Assembly: GCA_041485845.1 (NCBI GenBank)
Contig: JBGPKH010000513.1
Span: forward strand, 1 to 6,720
DNA from: OMOG01 sp041485845
GTDB taxonomy: Bacteria; Acidobacteriota; Terriglobia; Bryobacterales; Bryobacteraceae
Length of the DNA: 6,720 nucleotides
Direction of reading: 5' to 3'
The stretch's first letter is position 1; every line of letters starts with the position of its first letter. Under the pieces are notes generated by a model. It made no database searches, was not told where the DNA came from, and saw only the letters and a list, made by a program, of their open reading frames with translations. Positions 1-5,801 of this stretch are shown piece by piece. The translations under genes and the position numbers were made by a program.

Positions 1-147
1 GCGTTTGGCCGGAAGGATGGAATCGAGCAACTGGACCAGCTCCAAACGCTGCGCGATGTCGAACAGGGCGGCGGCATCACCGAAAGCGGCCACCTCGGTT
101 TCGAGCGGTTGGGGCGGCAGTTGGGACCGCTCGGCGGCGGCCCTCTC
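1..147 (-). mobile_element. Transposase fragment, IS1634-like (partial)
   Basis: Reading the minus strand from about 147 to the window edge gives an open frame of 49 residues: ERAAAERSQLPPQPLETEVA, then AFGDAAALFDIAQRLELVQL, then LDSILPAKR. The pattern 'E-V-A-A-F-G-D-x-A-A-L-x-x-I-A-Q-R-L-x-L-V-x-L-x-D' followed by a 'LPxxR' turn is what I recall from the N-terminal third of IS1634-type DDE transposases, where it precedes the conserved 'GxSVGxYLLLAALNR' segment. That segment would lie beyond the left edge. The fragment has no start codon of its own: at about 147-150 it merges, in a different frame, with receiver-domain coding sequence. It therefore looks like a transposase missing its first residues and abutting the broken response regulator. 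No terminal inverted repeat or target duplication is visible at the join. Family assignment is from memory of the motif, not from a search. Confidence 0.5.
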
Positions 148-343
148 GCGCGCTGGCCAGCAGCTCCACACCCAGCATCCCGGGCATCCGCTGATCGCTC
201 ATCAGAATGGCGAGATCCGCTCCTCTGGCTTTGAGTTCACGCGCCGCGTTCAGCCCCTCTTCGCCGGAACCCGCGGCAATCACCGCGTAGTCGTGAACAA
301 GCCGGTGATCCTGGTGGTGGACGACGACCCACATGTGCGGGTC
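148..343 (-). pseudogene. Response regulator receiver domain, rearranged and truncated
   Basis: On the minus strand from 293 to about 148 the frame reads DYAVIAAGSGEEGLNAAREL, KARGADLAILMSDQRMPGML and GVELLASARE. This is the middle of a receiver domain; the D of SDQRMPGM is the phospho-acceptor aspartate. The expected start (acidic pocket of strand 1) is not upstream on this strand. It is found on the plus strand at about 294-338, reading VNKPVILVVDDDPHVR, so that short block is inverted. If it is flipped back, the frame joins as DDDPHV-DYAVIAAG, yet about a dozen residues of helix 1 usual in this family are still absent. The domain also lacks everything after helix 3, where an IS1634-like frame takes over. 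Receivers with the phrase KPVIL-VDDDP and DQRMPGM are typically fused to a FAD-dependent thioredoxin-reductase-like module and encoded next to a cNMP-domain kinase, as here; no such module is visible. The gene as read cannot make a working regulator. Confidence 0.7.
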
Positions 344-1766
344 TCTTGGCCGGGGGCGGACGCCAGCGGCAGCGCGACGCTGAATTGTGTACGGCCCGGC
401 TGTGATTCCACTCCGATAGTCCCCCGATGTTTCTGAACGATCCGCTTCACGATGTCGAGCCCGAGTCCGGTTCCCTGGCCGACCTTCTTGGTCGTGAAGA
501 ACGGATCGAAGATTCGACCCCTGATATCTGCCGGAATCCCCGGACCATCGTCGATGACGCGGACAACGAGTTGCCGACCTTCAGCCGTGGCTGTGATGGC
601 GACACTGCCTGACGGCCCCACGGCGTCCAGCGCATTGTCGATGAGATTCGACCAGATCTGGTTCAGCTCTCCGGCCAAGCCTTGGGCCCGCGGCAGGCCA
701 GACTCAATGGCCAGGCGCACCGATACCGCCTTGGCGCGTGCCTTGCCGCTGTGGATGGCGAGCGTCTGGGCCAGCCCCTCCGCGACGTCCACCGGACCCG
801 CCGTCGCGTTGAGGTCCATGTGAGTGAACCCTTTCACGGCGTCCACCAGGCTCGAAATTCGTGAAGCCGCCAGTTCGATTTCGTCCGCCAGTTGGCGCGT
901 CAGGCAGCCGGCGGCAAGCCAGCGGAGGGCGGCGCTCAACCCCAGGCCCTGCAACCAGCGGACCAGCCCGTCCAGCATTTCGAGCGTGATCCCGGTTTCC
1001 GCCAGTGGCCCGGCATCCTCCAGGTCCGCCCTGTGTTCGCGAAGCCAATCTTCGAATTCCGCTTCGCGGTCGGCCTGCTCGACCGGCGATCGCACCATTT
1101 GCAGCGCCGGCTGCATGGCTTTCGAGCGCACCTCATCGATGGCGGCTCGCTGCTCGCTGGTAAGCGCCAGCGAGCCCAGGGCTCGCGAGGCGTTCTCGCT
1201 TGCCGTCATCGCCTGGTGCAGCGATCTTGCGCTTCGAACAATCGCCGACGCCGGGTTATTCAGCTCGTGCGCGAGCCCGGCCGACAGCTTTCCCAGCGAC
1301 GCCATCTTGTCGGCATGCAAGTCGTTGGACGTGAAATGCCTGGCTCCGTCCACCATTACGTGGACCAGGGCCGAAGTGAAGCCGTGGCATTCGCGAATCA
1401 GTGCCGGCAGGTCCTCGCGGCGGATGACGACGATCTCGGATGCCATTTCGGCGCTGGAATCGCCGGGCGGCACGGTAAGCCTCGAGTACGGCAGCATGCC
1501 CGCGACGTCGCCGCCGCACCACTCCATGATCTTCTCGCGGCCATTGGCGCGGTCCACGTGCAGCGCGATCCGCCCGGACAAGACGATGAATAGACCTTCG
1601 ACGATGCCCGCGGCGCGCGAGGAAGGACTTCGCCGGTCTGGAGCCGGCTCAGGCGCCCGTGGGCGGCCAGCCATTCGATTTCCTCTCGCGGAATAGCGCC
1701 GGCGATCCGGTGGGCCGCTACTCGTTCGAGCAGGCCGCCGGATCCTGAGTGCATGTCAGTACCCAC
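280..1766 (-). CDS. cNMP-binding-domain sensor histidine kinase, frameshifted, native stop lost
   Basis: Likely cytoplasmic sensor kinase that autophosphorylates and passes phosphate to the adjacent receiver. A GTG start at 1766 is preceded by an AAGGAAGG Shine-Dalgarno sequence (about 1772-1779). The first 50 residues (EEIEWLAAHGRLSRLQTGEV) begin a cyclic-nucleotide-binding (Crp-like) beta barrel. It continues in another frame from about 1617 leftward as GIVEGLFIVLSGRIALHVDR, EKIMEWCGGDVAGMLPYSRL. The switch near 1610-1622 fits loss of one base. Then come the phospho-acceptor H-box (GLAHELNNPASAIVRSAR, His codon about 1269), a long helical linker, and a HATPase domain with N-box (NLIDNALDA), G1 (DDGPGIP), F-box (FDPFFTTKK) and G2 (GQGTGLGL). 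The protein should end near LPLASA at about 355-372. Instead it runs through the inverted receiver block to a TGA at 280-282, adding about 25 foreign residues. No transmembrane segment is seen. The C-terminal kinase part alone is open from 1674. The frameshift could be a sequencing error; family identity is firm. Confidence 0.85.
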
Positions 1767-1771
1767 GCGGC

Positions 1772-1779
1772 CGCCTTCC
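1772..1779 (-). promoter_or_regulatory. Ribosome binding site deciding the kinase GTG start
   Basis: The minus strand reads AAGGAAGG followed by CGGCCGC and GTG at 1766. Spacing favours this GTG over the in-frame ATG at 1754, which would lie about 17 nt downstream of the motif. Confidence 0.5.
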
Positions 1780-1922
1780 TTCGATCCTCGTGTCGCAACT
1801 CTTCTCTCCAGGAGCCGGCCTCGCCGTAAGCCTCACTCCAACCCGTACCGACCCGAACAGACCGCTGGGGACGACCGACAGAGAAACGCTGCTGGCGCGG
1901 CACCCACCAAATCCGTTCAGCC
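1780..1922. other. Gene-free spacer upstream of the kinase
   Basis: Between the kinase start and the GC-rich repeat I see no convincing coding frame, no clear -35/-10 pair and no terminator hairpin. The open frames crossing it are long only because the adjoining repeat contains no stop codon in any frame. Confidence 0.4.
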
Positions 1923-2083
1923 GGGGCCCGTCCGGGGGCCGTCCGGGGGCCGTCCGGGGGGCGTCCGGGGGCCGTCCGGGGGCCGTCCGGGGGCCGTCCG
2001 GGGGCCGTCCGGGGGCCGTCCGGGGGCGTCCGGGGGCCGTCCGGGGGCGGGGGCCGTCCGGGGGCGTCCGGGGGCCGTCCGGG
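1923..2083. repeat. GC-extreme 11-bp tandem repeat, about 14 copies
   Basis: The unit is CCGTCCGGGGG. Marking each GTCC gives starts at 1930, 1941, 1952, 1963, 1974, 1985, 1996, 2007, 2018, 2028, 2039, 2056, 2066 and 2077. The first nine copies are spaced at exactly 11 bp; the last part has 10-bp units and one 17-bp interval, with a degraded edge at each side. One unit (around 1961) has C replaced by G. The block is almost pure G+C with one T per unit and strong G/C skew in runs of five G. All six frames stay open through it and give proline-arginine-glycine-rich peptides with an 11-residue period. Because 11 is not a multiple of three and unit lengths vary, a conserved protein is unlikely. 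Function unknown. Confidence 0.9.
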
Positions 2084-2124
2084 AAGCTTTGGAGAGTGCG
2101 TAACTCGTCCGCTGACGGCGGAAA

Positions 2125-2161
2125 CGGGTAGTGGCTCAGTTTGATACTGAGCCACTACCCG
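2125..2161. repeat. Perfect 16-bp inverted repeat with 5-nt loop
   Basis: The left arm CGGGTAGTGGCTCAGT (2125-2140) and right arm ACTGAGCCACTACCCG (2146-2161) are exact reverse complements around the loop TTGAT. The hexamer GGAAAC occurs on both outer sides (2120-2125 and 2161-2166), overlapping the stem ends by one base. The stem is strong enough to form in RNA or single-stranded DNA. There is no U-tract on either strand, so a standard intrinsic terminator is unlikely. It could be a REP/MITE-type element, a paired IS end left after loss of the interior, or a protein-binding palindrome. No gene ends close enough on either side to require a terminator here. Confidence 0.85.
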
Positions 2162-2166
2162 GAAAC

Positions 2167-2324
2167 GAGATCAGGCCGATGAGAAAACAGGCGGACCATC
2201 GAACACTGCCAAGACTTGCCGCACGGCCCACTCTCGAGGCTTTGCACGGGAACGACTGCCCGGAGGGGGAGAACTCCAAATTGATTGCAAATAAAGAAAC
2301 TGGCACCACACGGGGTGGTGGAAG
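2167..2324. other. Spacer with no recognised gene
   Basis: The composition drops in GC in the second half (TTGATTGCAAATAAAGAAAC at 2281-2300), as expected for a promoter region of the small downstream gene. I cannot pick a convincing -10/-35 pair. Confidence 0.35.
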
Positions 2325-2615
2325 ATGTTCCCGATCACCCAGGAAGCCATATCGAAGGTGATGCCGGTCGAGAAACCGCTGGATCGGTGGATCGCGCCTG
2401 GAGCGACGCCGTTTGGCGCCGAAATCGGCGTGCTGTTCAACTGCGATCGGAGACTGTGCGGCGACCAGGACCTCACCATCCGGCGCTTCGCGGACCTGCC
2501 TGACGTGGATCGCGAGCGGGTTCGCTTGTGGACGTTTGCCCGCGCAGCAGCGGAGCCGCGCGACCGGTGGGAGGACGACCGCTTGATTGCACTGGCGCGA
2601 GCAATCGCTCCGTAA
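2325..2615 (+). CDS. Small hypothetical protein, 96 aa
   Basis: I do not recognise this protein. The frame opens with ATG after GGTGGTGGAAG, a weak purine-rich ribosome site. An in-frame TAA at 2292-2294 leaves this ATG as the only candidate start codon. Codon third positions are strongly G/C, as in the confident genes here, which supports real coding. The product is soluble, with no signal peptide or membrane segment. It starts MFPITQEAISKVMPVEKPLD, has a central GVLFNCDRRLCGDQDLTIRR with two cysteines seven residues apart, and ends in a charged helix-prone tail (DLPDVDRERVRLWTFARAAA, then EPRDRWEDDRLIALARAIAP). It converges with the DinB gene, leaving only four bases between the two ends. 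No function is proposed. Confidence 0.6.
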   Translation: MFPITQEAISKVMPVEKPLDRWIAPGATPFGAEIGVLFNCDRRLCGDQDLTIRRFADLPDVDRERVRLWTFARAAAEPRDRWEDDRLIALARAIAP

Positions 2616-2619
2616 GCTT

Positions 2620-3141
2620 TCAGCGATCGGCGTTCAGCGACCATGGGGGCACAACGCCCATCATGCGCGCGTAGGCGATCAATTGCCCCATGTGCTCGTT
2701 GTCGTGGATGATGATGCGGAGGTACATGCCGTCCACGGTGGCATCCCTGCCGCCGATCTTGACCTTGCGGCGGAGGCCGGCGGGCTTCACCGCGGCGCGC
2801 TCTGTTTTGACGGCTTCGAGCGACCGCTTCAACCAGTCCACCACCTCGGCCTTCGCGGTGACGGTTTTTTCCATGCCGGACTCAAGCTCCGCGGGCATTT
2901 TGGGGCCGGTGACACTCAGCAAATAGAAGTTGGCGAGCGCGATGTGCATGTAGACTTCGCCGACCGAACGCACGCCCGGAGCGGGACGCCACGAGAATTT
3001 GTCCGCCGGAGTGGCATCGGCCAAGGCGATGAGTTGGCGGGTAACGTGGCCCCACTCTCCGTCATAGCCTTGCCAGAGGCCATCCAGTTGGGCGTGGGCG
3101 GCGGGGGAGGCGAGCAGAACTGCGAACAGGAGCTTCTTCAC
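2620..3141 (-). CDS. DinB-family protein with signal peptide
   Basis: A 173-residue member of the DinB/YfiT-like putative metalloenzyme superfamily: a four-helix bundle that typically binds one divalent metal through three histidines. In this superfamily some members are thiol transferases and many are uncharacterised. The candidate ligands are visible: H66 in GEVYMHIALANFY, and H146 and H150 in IIIHDNEHMGQ, matching the family H...HxxxH pattern and spacing. The N-terminus MKKLLFAVLLASPAAHA-Q is a Sec-type signal peptide with an AHA cleavage motif, so the mature protein should lie in the periplasm. Many family members are cytoplasmic; exported versions do occur in Acidobacteriota. The start is GTG at 3141, with a weak GGA upstream and a TACGCT hexamer 11 nt before it. 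It is convergent with the small gene on the plus strand. Family assignment is strong; substrate is unknown. Confidence 0.88.
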   Translation of the reverse strand: MKKLLFAVLLASPAAHAQLDGLWQGYDGEWGHVTRQLIALADATPADKFSWRPAPGVRSVGEVYMHIALANFYLLSVTGPKMPAELESGMEKTVTAKAEVVDWLKRSLEAVKTERAAVKPAGLRRKVKIGGRDATVDGMYLRIIIHDNEHMGQLIAYARMMGVVPPWSLNADR

Positions 3142-3152
3142 GTTTCCAGGCT

Positions 3153-3158
3153 AGCGTA
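3153..3158 (-). promoter_or_regulatory. Possible -10 hexamer of the DinB gene
   Basis: TACGCT on the minus strand lies 11 nt before the GTG start. It belongs to a set of three TAC-N-N-T hexamers found close to starts in this window (see MlaD and DUF1801). No clear -35 element is seen at 16-18 nt. Confidence 0.3.
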
Positions 3159-3204
3159 AACTTCTGTCCGGCGGCGCCTAACTAATCTAACAGTGTGTGA
3201 AAAG

Positions 3205-3227
3205 ACCGCTTCCTGCGGTCGCGGCTC
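3205..3227 (+). repeat. Solitary half of a REP-like palindrome
   Basis: These 23 bases match 6522-6544 at all but one position (G in place of A at 3215). There the same sequence is the left arm of a REP-like palindrome; here the right arm is absent. It lies in the divergent spacer between the DinB and HDOD-GAF genes. Confidence 0.7.
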
Positions 3228-3264
3228 TGTAGTTTTCCGGCGATGCAGCCGATGATTCACCTGG

Positions 3265-4740
3265 ATGTCGTCGATGAAGGCGCTTTCCCGCCAGGAGAGA
3301 ATATCGAACTGTGTCACGTCGCTGACCGGCAAGCCCGATTTCCCGACCTTCTCACAGCACGTCCAGGCCATCATGGCGGCGGTCGACCAGGATGGCGTAT
3401 CGGCCCGCGAGTTGACGCGTCTGATCATTCGCGACTACAGCCTGAGCCTGATTCTCCTGCGGCGGGCCAACGCCTACAACTTTTCCGGGAGACAGATCCT
3501 GAGCATCACCCACGCGGTGGTCATGCTCGGTACGGGGGCGGTCGGGAACCTGGCCGCCGGCCTGCTGATCTTCGAACATTTTCACGACAAACCTGCGGCA
3601 GTGCGCGAGCTGATGACGTTGTCGATGTTGACTGCCAGCCATGTGCAGCAGATCGCGCGGCGAGTGCCGGACGTGCAGCCGGAGGAGGCCTATCTTTGCG
3701 GCCTGGTGCGGAACCTCGGAGAGTTGCTGGTTTCCTACTATCTGCCGGTGGAATACGCCAAGGTGCTGAAACTGGCGGAAGACCGGAAACGGCCGCTCGC
3801 CGCGGCTTGCATGGACGTCCTGCAATTCACCTTCGAGGATCTGGGGGAGGCCGTCGCCAAATACTGGTGTATGCCGGGACGCGTTGGCGAGTGCCAGCGA
3901 GCCACGATTCCGCTCGGCCTCCCGGGTGGCGCCAGAAACAGCCTTCTCCTAGCGGCCGTGTCCCTGGGACACGAGATGACCACGGCAGTTTACCGAATGG
4001 ATCCGGAAGCCGGCGCCGCCCACCTGAAGTCATGCTTGCAGGATCATTCCGCTCTGCTGCCGCTGGGGAGTCAGGAAGTGGATGAGATCCTGGAGAAGTC
4101 CATCGGCGAAACTCAAAAGACGTTTGGATGCATGGGCGTCCACATCAACGAGCTTCGTCTCGAGGCCCAGACTCGGGGCGTTTTGGAGGCCATGGCCAGG
4201 GCCGGGACTGTCCAGGCAGAAGCGCCCGCCGAGGTTGCCCCGGGTGAGAACACCGATACCCTGGGGCCGCTGGCCAAGGAAGTCTGCACACTGCTGAACT
4301 CCCGCGCCAACCTCGATCTCAACACCTTGATCCTGATGGTCCTGGAGGCCATCTACCGCGGAGCGGGTTTCGATCGCGTGGTGTTCGCTTTCGTGAATCG
4401 GGAACGCAGCCACATCGAGGGCAGGCTCGGACTGGGGGACGGGGTCGACCGGCTGATCGAGAAATTCAAGTTCCGCATGTCAGCGGGCGGGGGGCCGGTC
4501 TCGGCTGCATTGCGTTCCAGGCGCAGCGTGGTAGGGAACCAAACCAACATGATCGCCCGGGTCTTCGGGTGCAGCTATGTGGGCCTGTACCCGGTGGTGG
4601 TCGGCGGACAGGTCGTCGGGTGCATCTACATGGAGAGCGGCAAGCCGCGCCCCGATCTCAGCGCGGACGAGTTGCGGCAATTGGGCCAATTGCGGGATTC
4701 GCTGGTCACGGCGATGCGGCGGGTTCGGGGCAGTCCGTAG
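3265..4740 (+). CDS. HDOD-GAF domain signalling protein
   Basis: A 491-residue soluble protein. Residues about 14-205 form an HDOD domain, the non-catalytic relative of HD-GYP/HD phosphohydrolases: GKPDFPTFSQHVQAIMAAVD, LTRLIIRDYSLSLILLRRAN, ITHAVVMLGTGAVGNLA and EEAYLCGLVRNLGELLVSYY. Where catalytic HD enzymes have His-Asp there is R149-N150, so no phosphohydrolase activity is expected. After a linker rich in Ala/Pro/Glu, residues about 340-485 form a GAF-type sensor domain (LNTLILMVLEAIYRGAGFDR, VVFAFVNRE, LYPVVVGGQVVGCIYMES). In this family HDOD proteins act as adaptors in stress, cell-cycle, motility or cyclic-di-GMP circuits; the GAF domain probably binds a small ligand. ATG 3265 is followed by a second in-frame ATG at 3274; neither has a strong ribosome site, so the start is uncertain by a few codons. 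The mlaD-like gene follows after 41 bp on the same strand, allowing co-transcription. Domain calls are firm; the role is not known. Confidence 0.88.
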   Translation: MSSMKALSRQERISNCVTSLTGKPDFPTFSQHVQAIMAAVDQDGVSARELTRLIIRDYSLSLILLRRANAYNFSGRQILSITHAVVMLGTGAVGNLAAGLLIFEHFHDKPAAVRELMTLSMLTASHVQQIARRVPDVQPEEAYLCGLVRNLGELLVSYYLPVEYAKVLKLAEDRKRPLAAACMDVLQFTFEDLGEAVAKYWCMPGRVGECQRATIPLGLPGGARNSLLLAAVSLGHEMTTAVYRMDPEAGAAHLKSCLQDHSALLPLGSQEVDEILEKSIGETQKTFGCMGVHINELRLEAQTRGVLEAMARAGTVQAEAPAEVAPGENTDTLGPLAKEVCTLLNSRANLDLNTLILMVLEAIYRGAGFDRVVFAFVNRERSHIEGRLGLGDGVDRLIEKFKFRMSAGGGPVSAALRSRRSVVGNQTNMIARVFGCSYVGLYPVVVGGQVVGCIYMESGKPRPDLSADELRQLGQLRDSLVTAMRRVRGSP

Positions 4741-4766
4741 GCCGCAAACCGACGCCGGGGTCGCGG

Positions 4767-4780
4767 TACAATCCGAGGTG
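4767..4780 (+). promoter_or_regulatory. -10-like TACAAT overlapping the RBS region of the MlaD-like gene
   Basis: TACAAT at 4767-4772 is a good -10 match nine bases before the ATG, and GAGGTG at 4775-4780 is a Shine-Dalgarno-like motif. If TACAAT is used, transcription would begin about at the ribosome site, giving a very short leader. If the gene is read from the HDOD-GAF transcript, the GAGG serves normally. No consensus -35 is seen. Confidence 0.4.
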
Positions 4781-4781
4781 A

Positions 4782-5801
4782 ATGCCGTCCGCTCGCCGGG
4801 TCACTTGGGCGAAGTTCCGTGTTGCCGCGATGTGCGCGGTGGCATCGCTCATCGTCGCCACTTTGGCCTACCTGCTGACGGGCGGCACGCTGCTCCAGCA
4901 AAAGGCCACGATTTTTCTGTACATCCCCGACGCCACCGGATTGACCAAGGAGTCGCCCGTGCGCGTGGACGGAATCGATGCCGGCAAAGTTGCCTTGGTG
5001 GATCTTTCCGGCTCCAATGAGCCCAACCGCGTCATACGGGTGACCATGACGGTACAGCGGGAACGGCTGTCGAGCCTACCGGCGGATTCCTATGCGCAGC
5101 TCAGCTCCGACAATCTGGTGGGCGACAAGTTCGTCGACATCACCGGCGGCAACAGCGGGGATCTGGTCGCGCCAAACGGAGAGATTACCTACAAGGGTCA
5201 GGGAGAGTTCATGAAGAGCCTCGACCTGAGCCAGTTCGAGAAGCAATTGCGGGTGGTGGACGCGACCCTGACCGAAATTGAGCAGGGCAAGAGCCGCGTG
5301 GGCCAGTTTATCCTTGGCGACCAGTTTTACAACGATCTTCGCAAGCGCATGGCGGAGCTTCAGCAGGGCATGCGAACGATCGCCAGCACCACCAGCGAAA
5401 TGGGCCAGGCGCTTTACTCGGACCGGTTGTACCGGCAGATCAGCGAACCGCTGGTGGCGTTGGACCGCGACCTCGCCAAGCTCCAGTCGGGGCAGGGGGC
5501 CGGCGGCCAGTTGCTACGCGACAGCGGGCAGTACGATCAGTTTCAAGCGGGGGCGCAGGACTTGCGGCAAACCATCCAGGACCTGCGGGCGGCGGACTTT
5601 CTGAAGTCGGATCGGATGTACAACGACTGGAATCGCGGTCTGGCGTCACTCCTCCGGACTGTGGAGCAAATGAACGCCGACCCGATGCTGGTCCGCTCGG
5701 AAACCTACGACAACCTGAACGGGCTGGCCAAGGAGTTCCGCGATACGGTACGGGATTTTCGCCAGGATCCCAGGAAGTACCTGCGGCTGAAAGTGTTCTA
5801 G
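4782..5801 (+). CDS. MlaD/MCE-domain membrane-anchored protein
   Basis: A 339-residue protein of the MCE (MlaD) superfamily, periplasmic lipid-binding components usually working with an ABC permease (MlaE) and ATPase (MlaF) to move lipids between membranes. Residues about 11-34 (FRVAAMCAVASLIVATLAYL) form one membrane anchor. Residues about 40-125 form the MCE barrel: ATIFLYIPDATGLTKESPVR, VDGIDAGKVALVDL, then QLSSDNLVGDKFVDITGG. Residues about 150-335 are long, charged and helix-prone (LTEIEQGKSR, LRKRMAELQQGMRTIASTTS, DLAKLQSGQGAGG), like the helical tails that form hexameric tunnels or needles in longer MCE proteins. There is no lipobox. The start is supported by GAGGTG just before ATG. 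No mlaE, mlaF, mlaB or mlaC is adjacent: the neighbours are an HDOD-GAF gene and a DUF1801 gene, so it must work with a transporter encoded elsewhere or have a separate role. Family call is strong. Confidence 0.9.
   Translation: MPSARRVTWAKFRVAAMCAVASLIVATLAYLLTGGTLLQQKATIFLYIPDATGLTKESPVRVDGIDAGKVALVDLSGSNEPNRVIRVTMTVQRERLSSLPADSYAQLSSDNLVGDKFVDITGGNSGDLVAPNGEITYKGQGEFMKSLDLSQFEKQLRVVDATLTEIEQGKSRVGQFILGDQFYNDLRKRMAELQQGMRTIASTTSEMGQALYSDRLYRQISEPLVALDRDLAKLQSGQGAGGQLLRDSGQYDQFQAGAQDLRQTIQDLRAADFLKSDRMYNDWNRGLASLLRTVEQMNADPMLVRSETYDNLNGLAKEFRDTVRDFRQDPRKYLRLKVF

Noticed and set aside
5..436. A plus-strand gene with a receiver-like stretch PVILVVDDDPHVR
   Set aside because: Only about 16 residues are receiver-like; the rest is antisense to the minus-strand receiver and kinase. 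It is better explained by a local inversion.
824..1696. Long plus-strand open frames across the kinase gene
   Set aside because: The minus strand encodes clear H-box, N, G1, F and G2 motifs. The opposite frames are low-complexity Ser/Arg/Ala text typical of antisense to a GC-rich gene.
1923..2083. CRISPR array
   Set aside because: Units are 11 bp, contiguous and without unique spacers.
1718..2155. A proline-rich protein on the minus strand with PDGPRTAPGRP repeats
   Set aside because: The repeat unit is 11 bp with 10- and 17-bp variants, so any frame shifts within it. All frames are open because the unit has no stop codon.
2125..2161. Intrinsic terminator
   Set aside because: The stem is strong, but no T-run follows on either strand and no confident gene ends nearby.
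2171..2644. A minus-strand 157-residue protein
   Set aside because: It is Ser/Arg-rich and opposite a frame with better codon pattern and a ribosome site (2325-2615).
2587..3159. A plus-strand 190-residue protein rich in His and Gly
   Set aside because: It is the antisense of the DinB gene, which has a signal peptide and conserved histidines.
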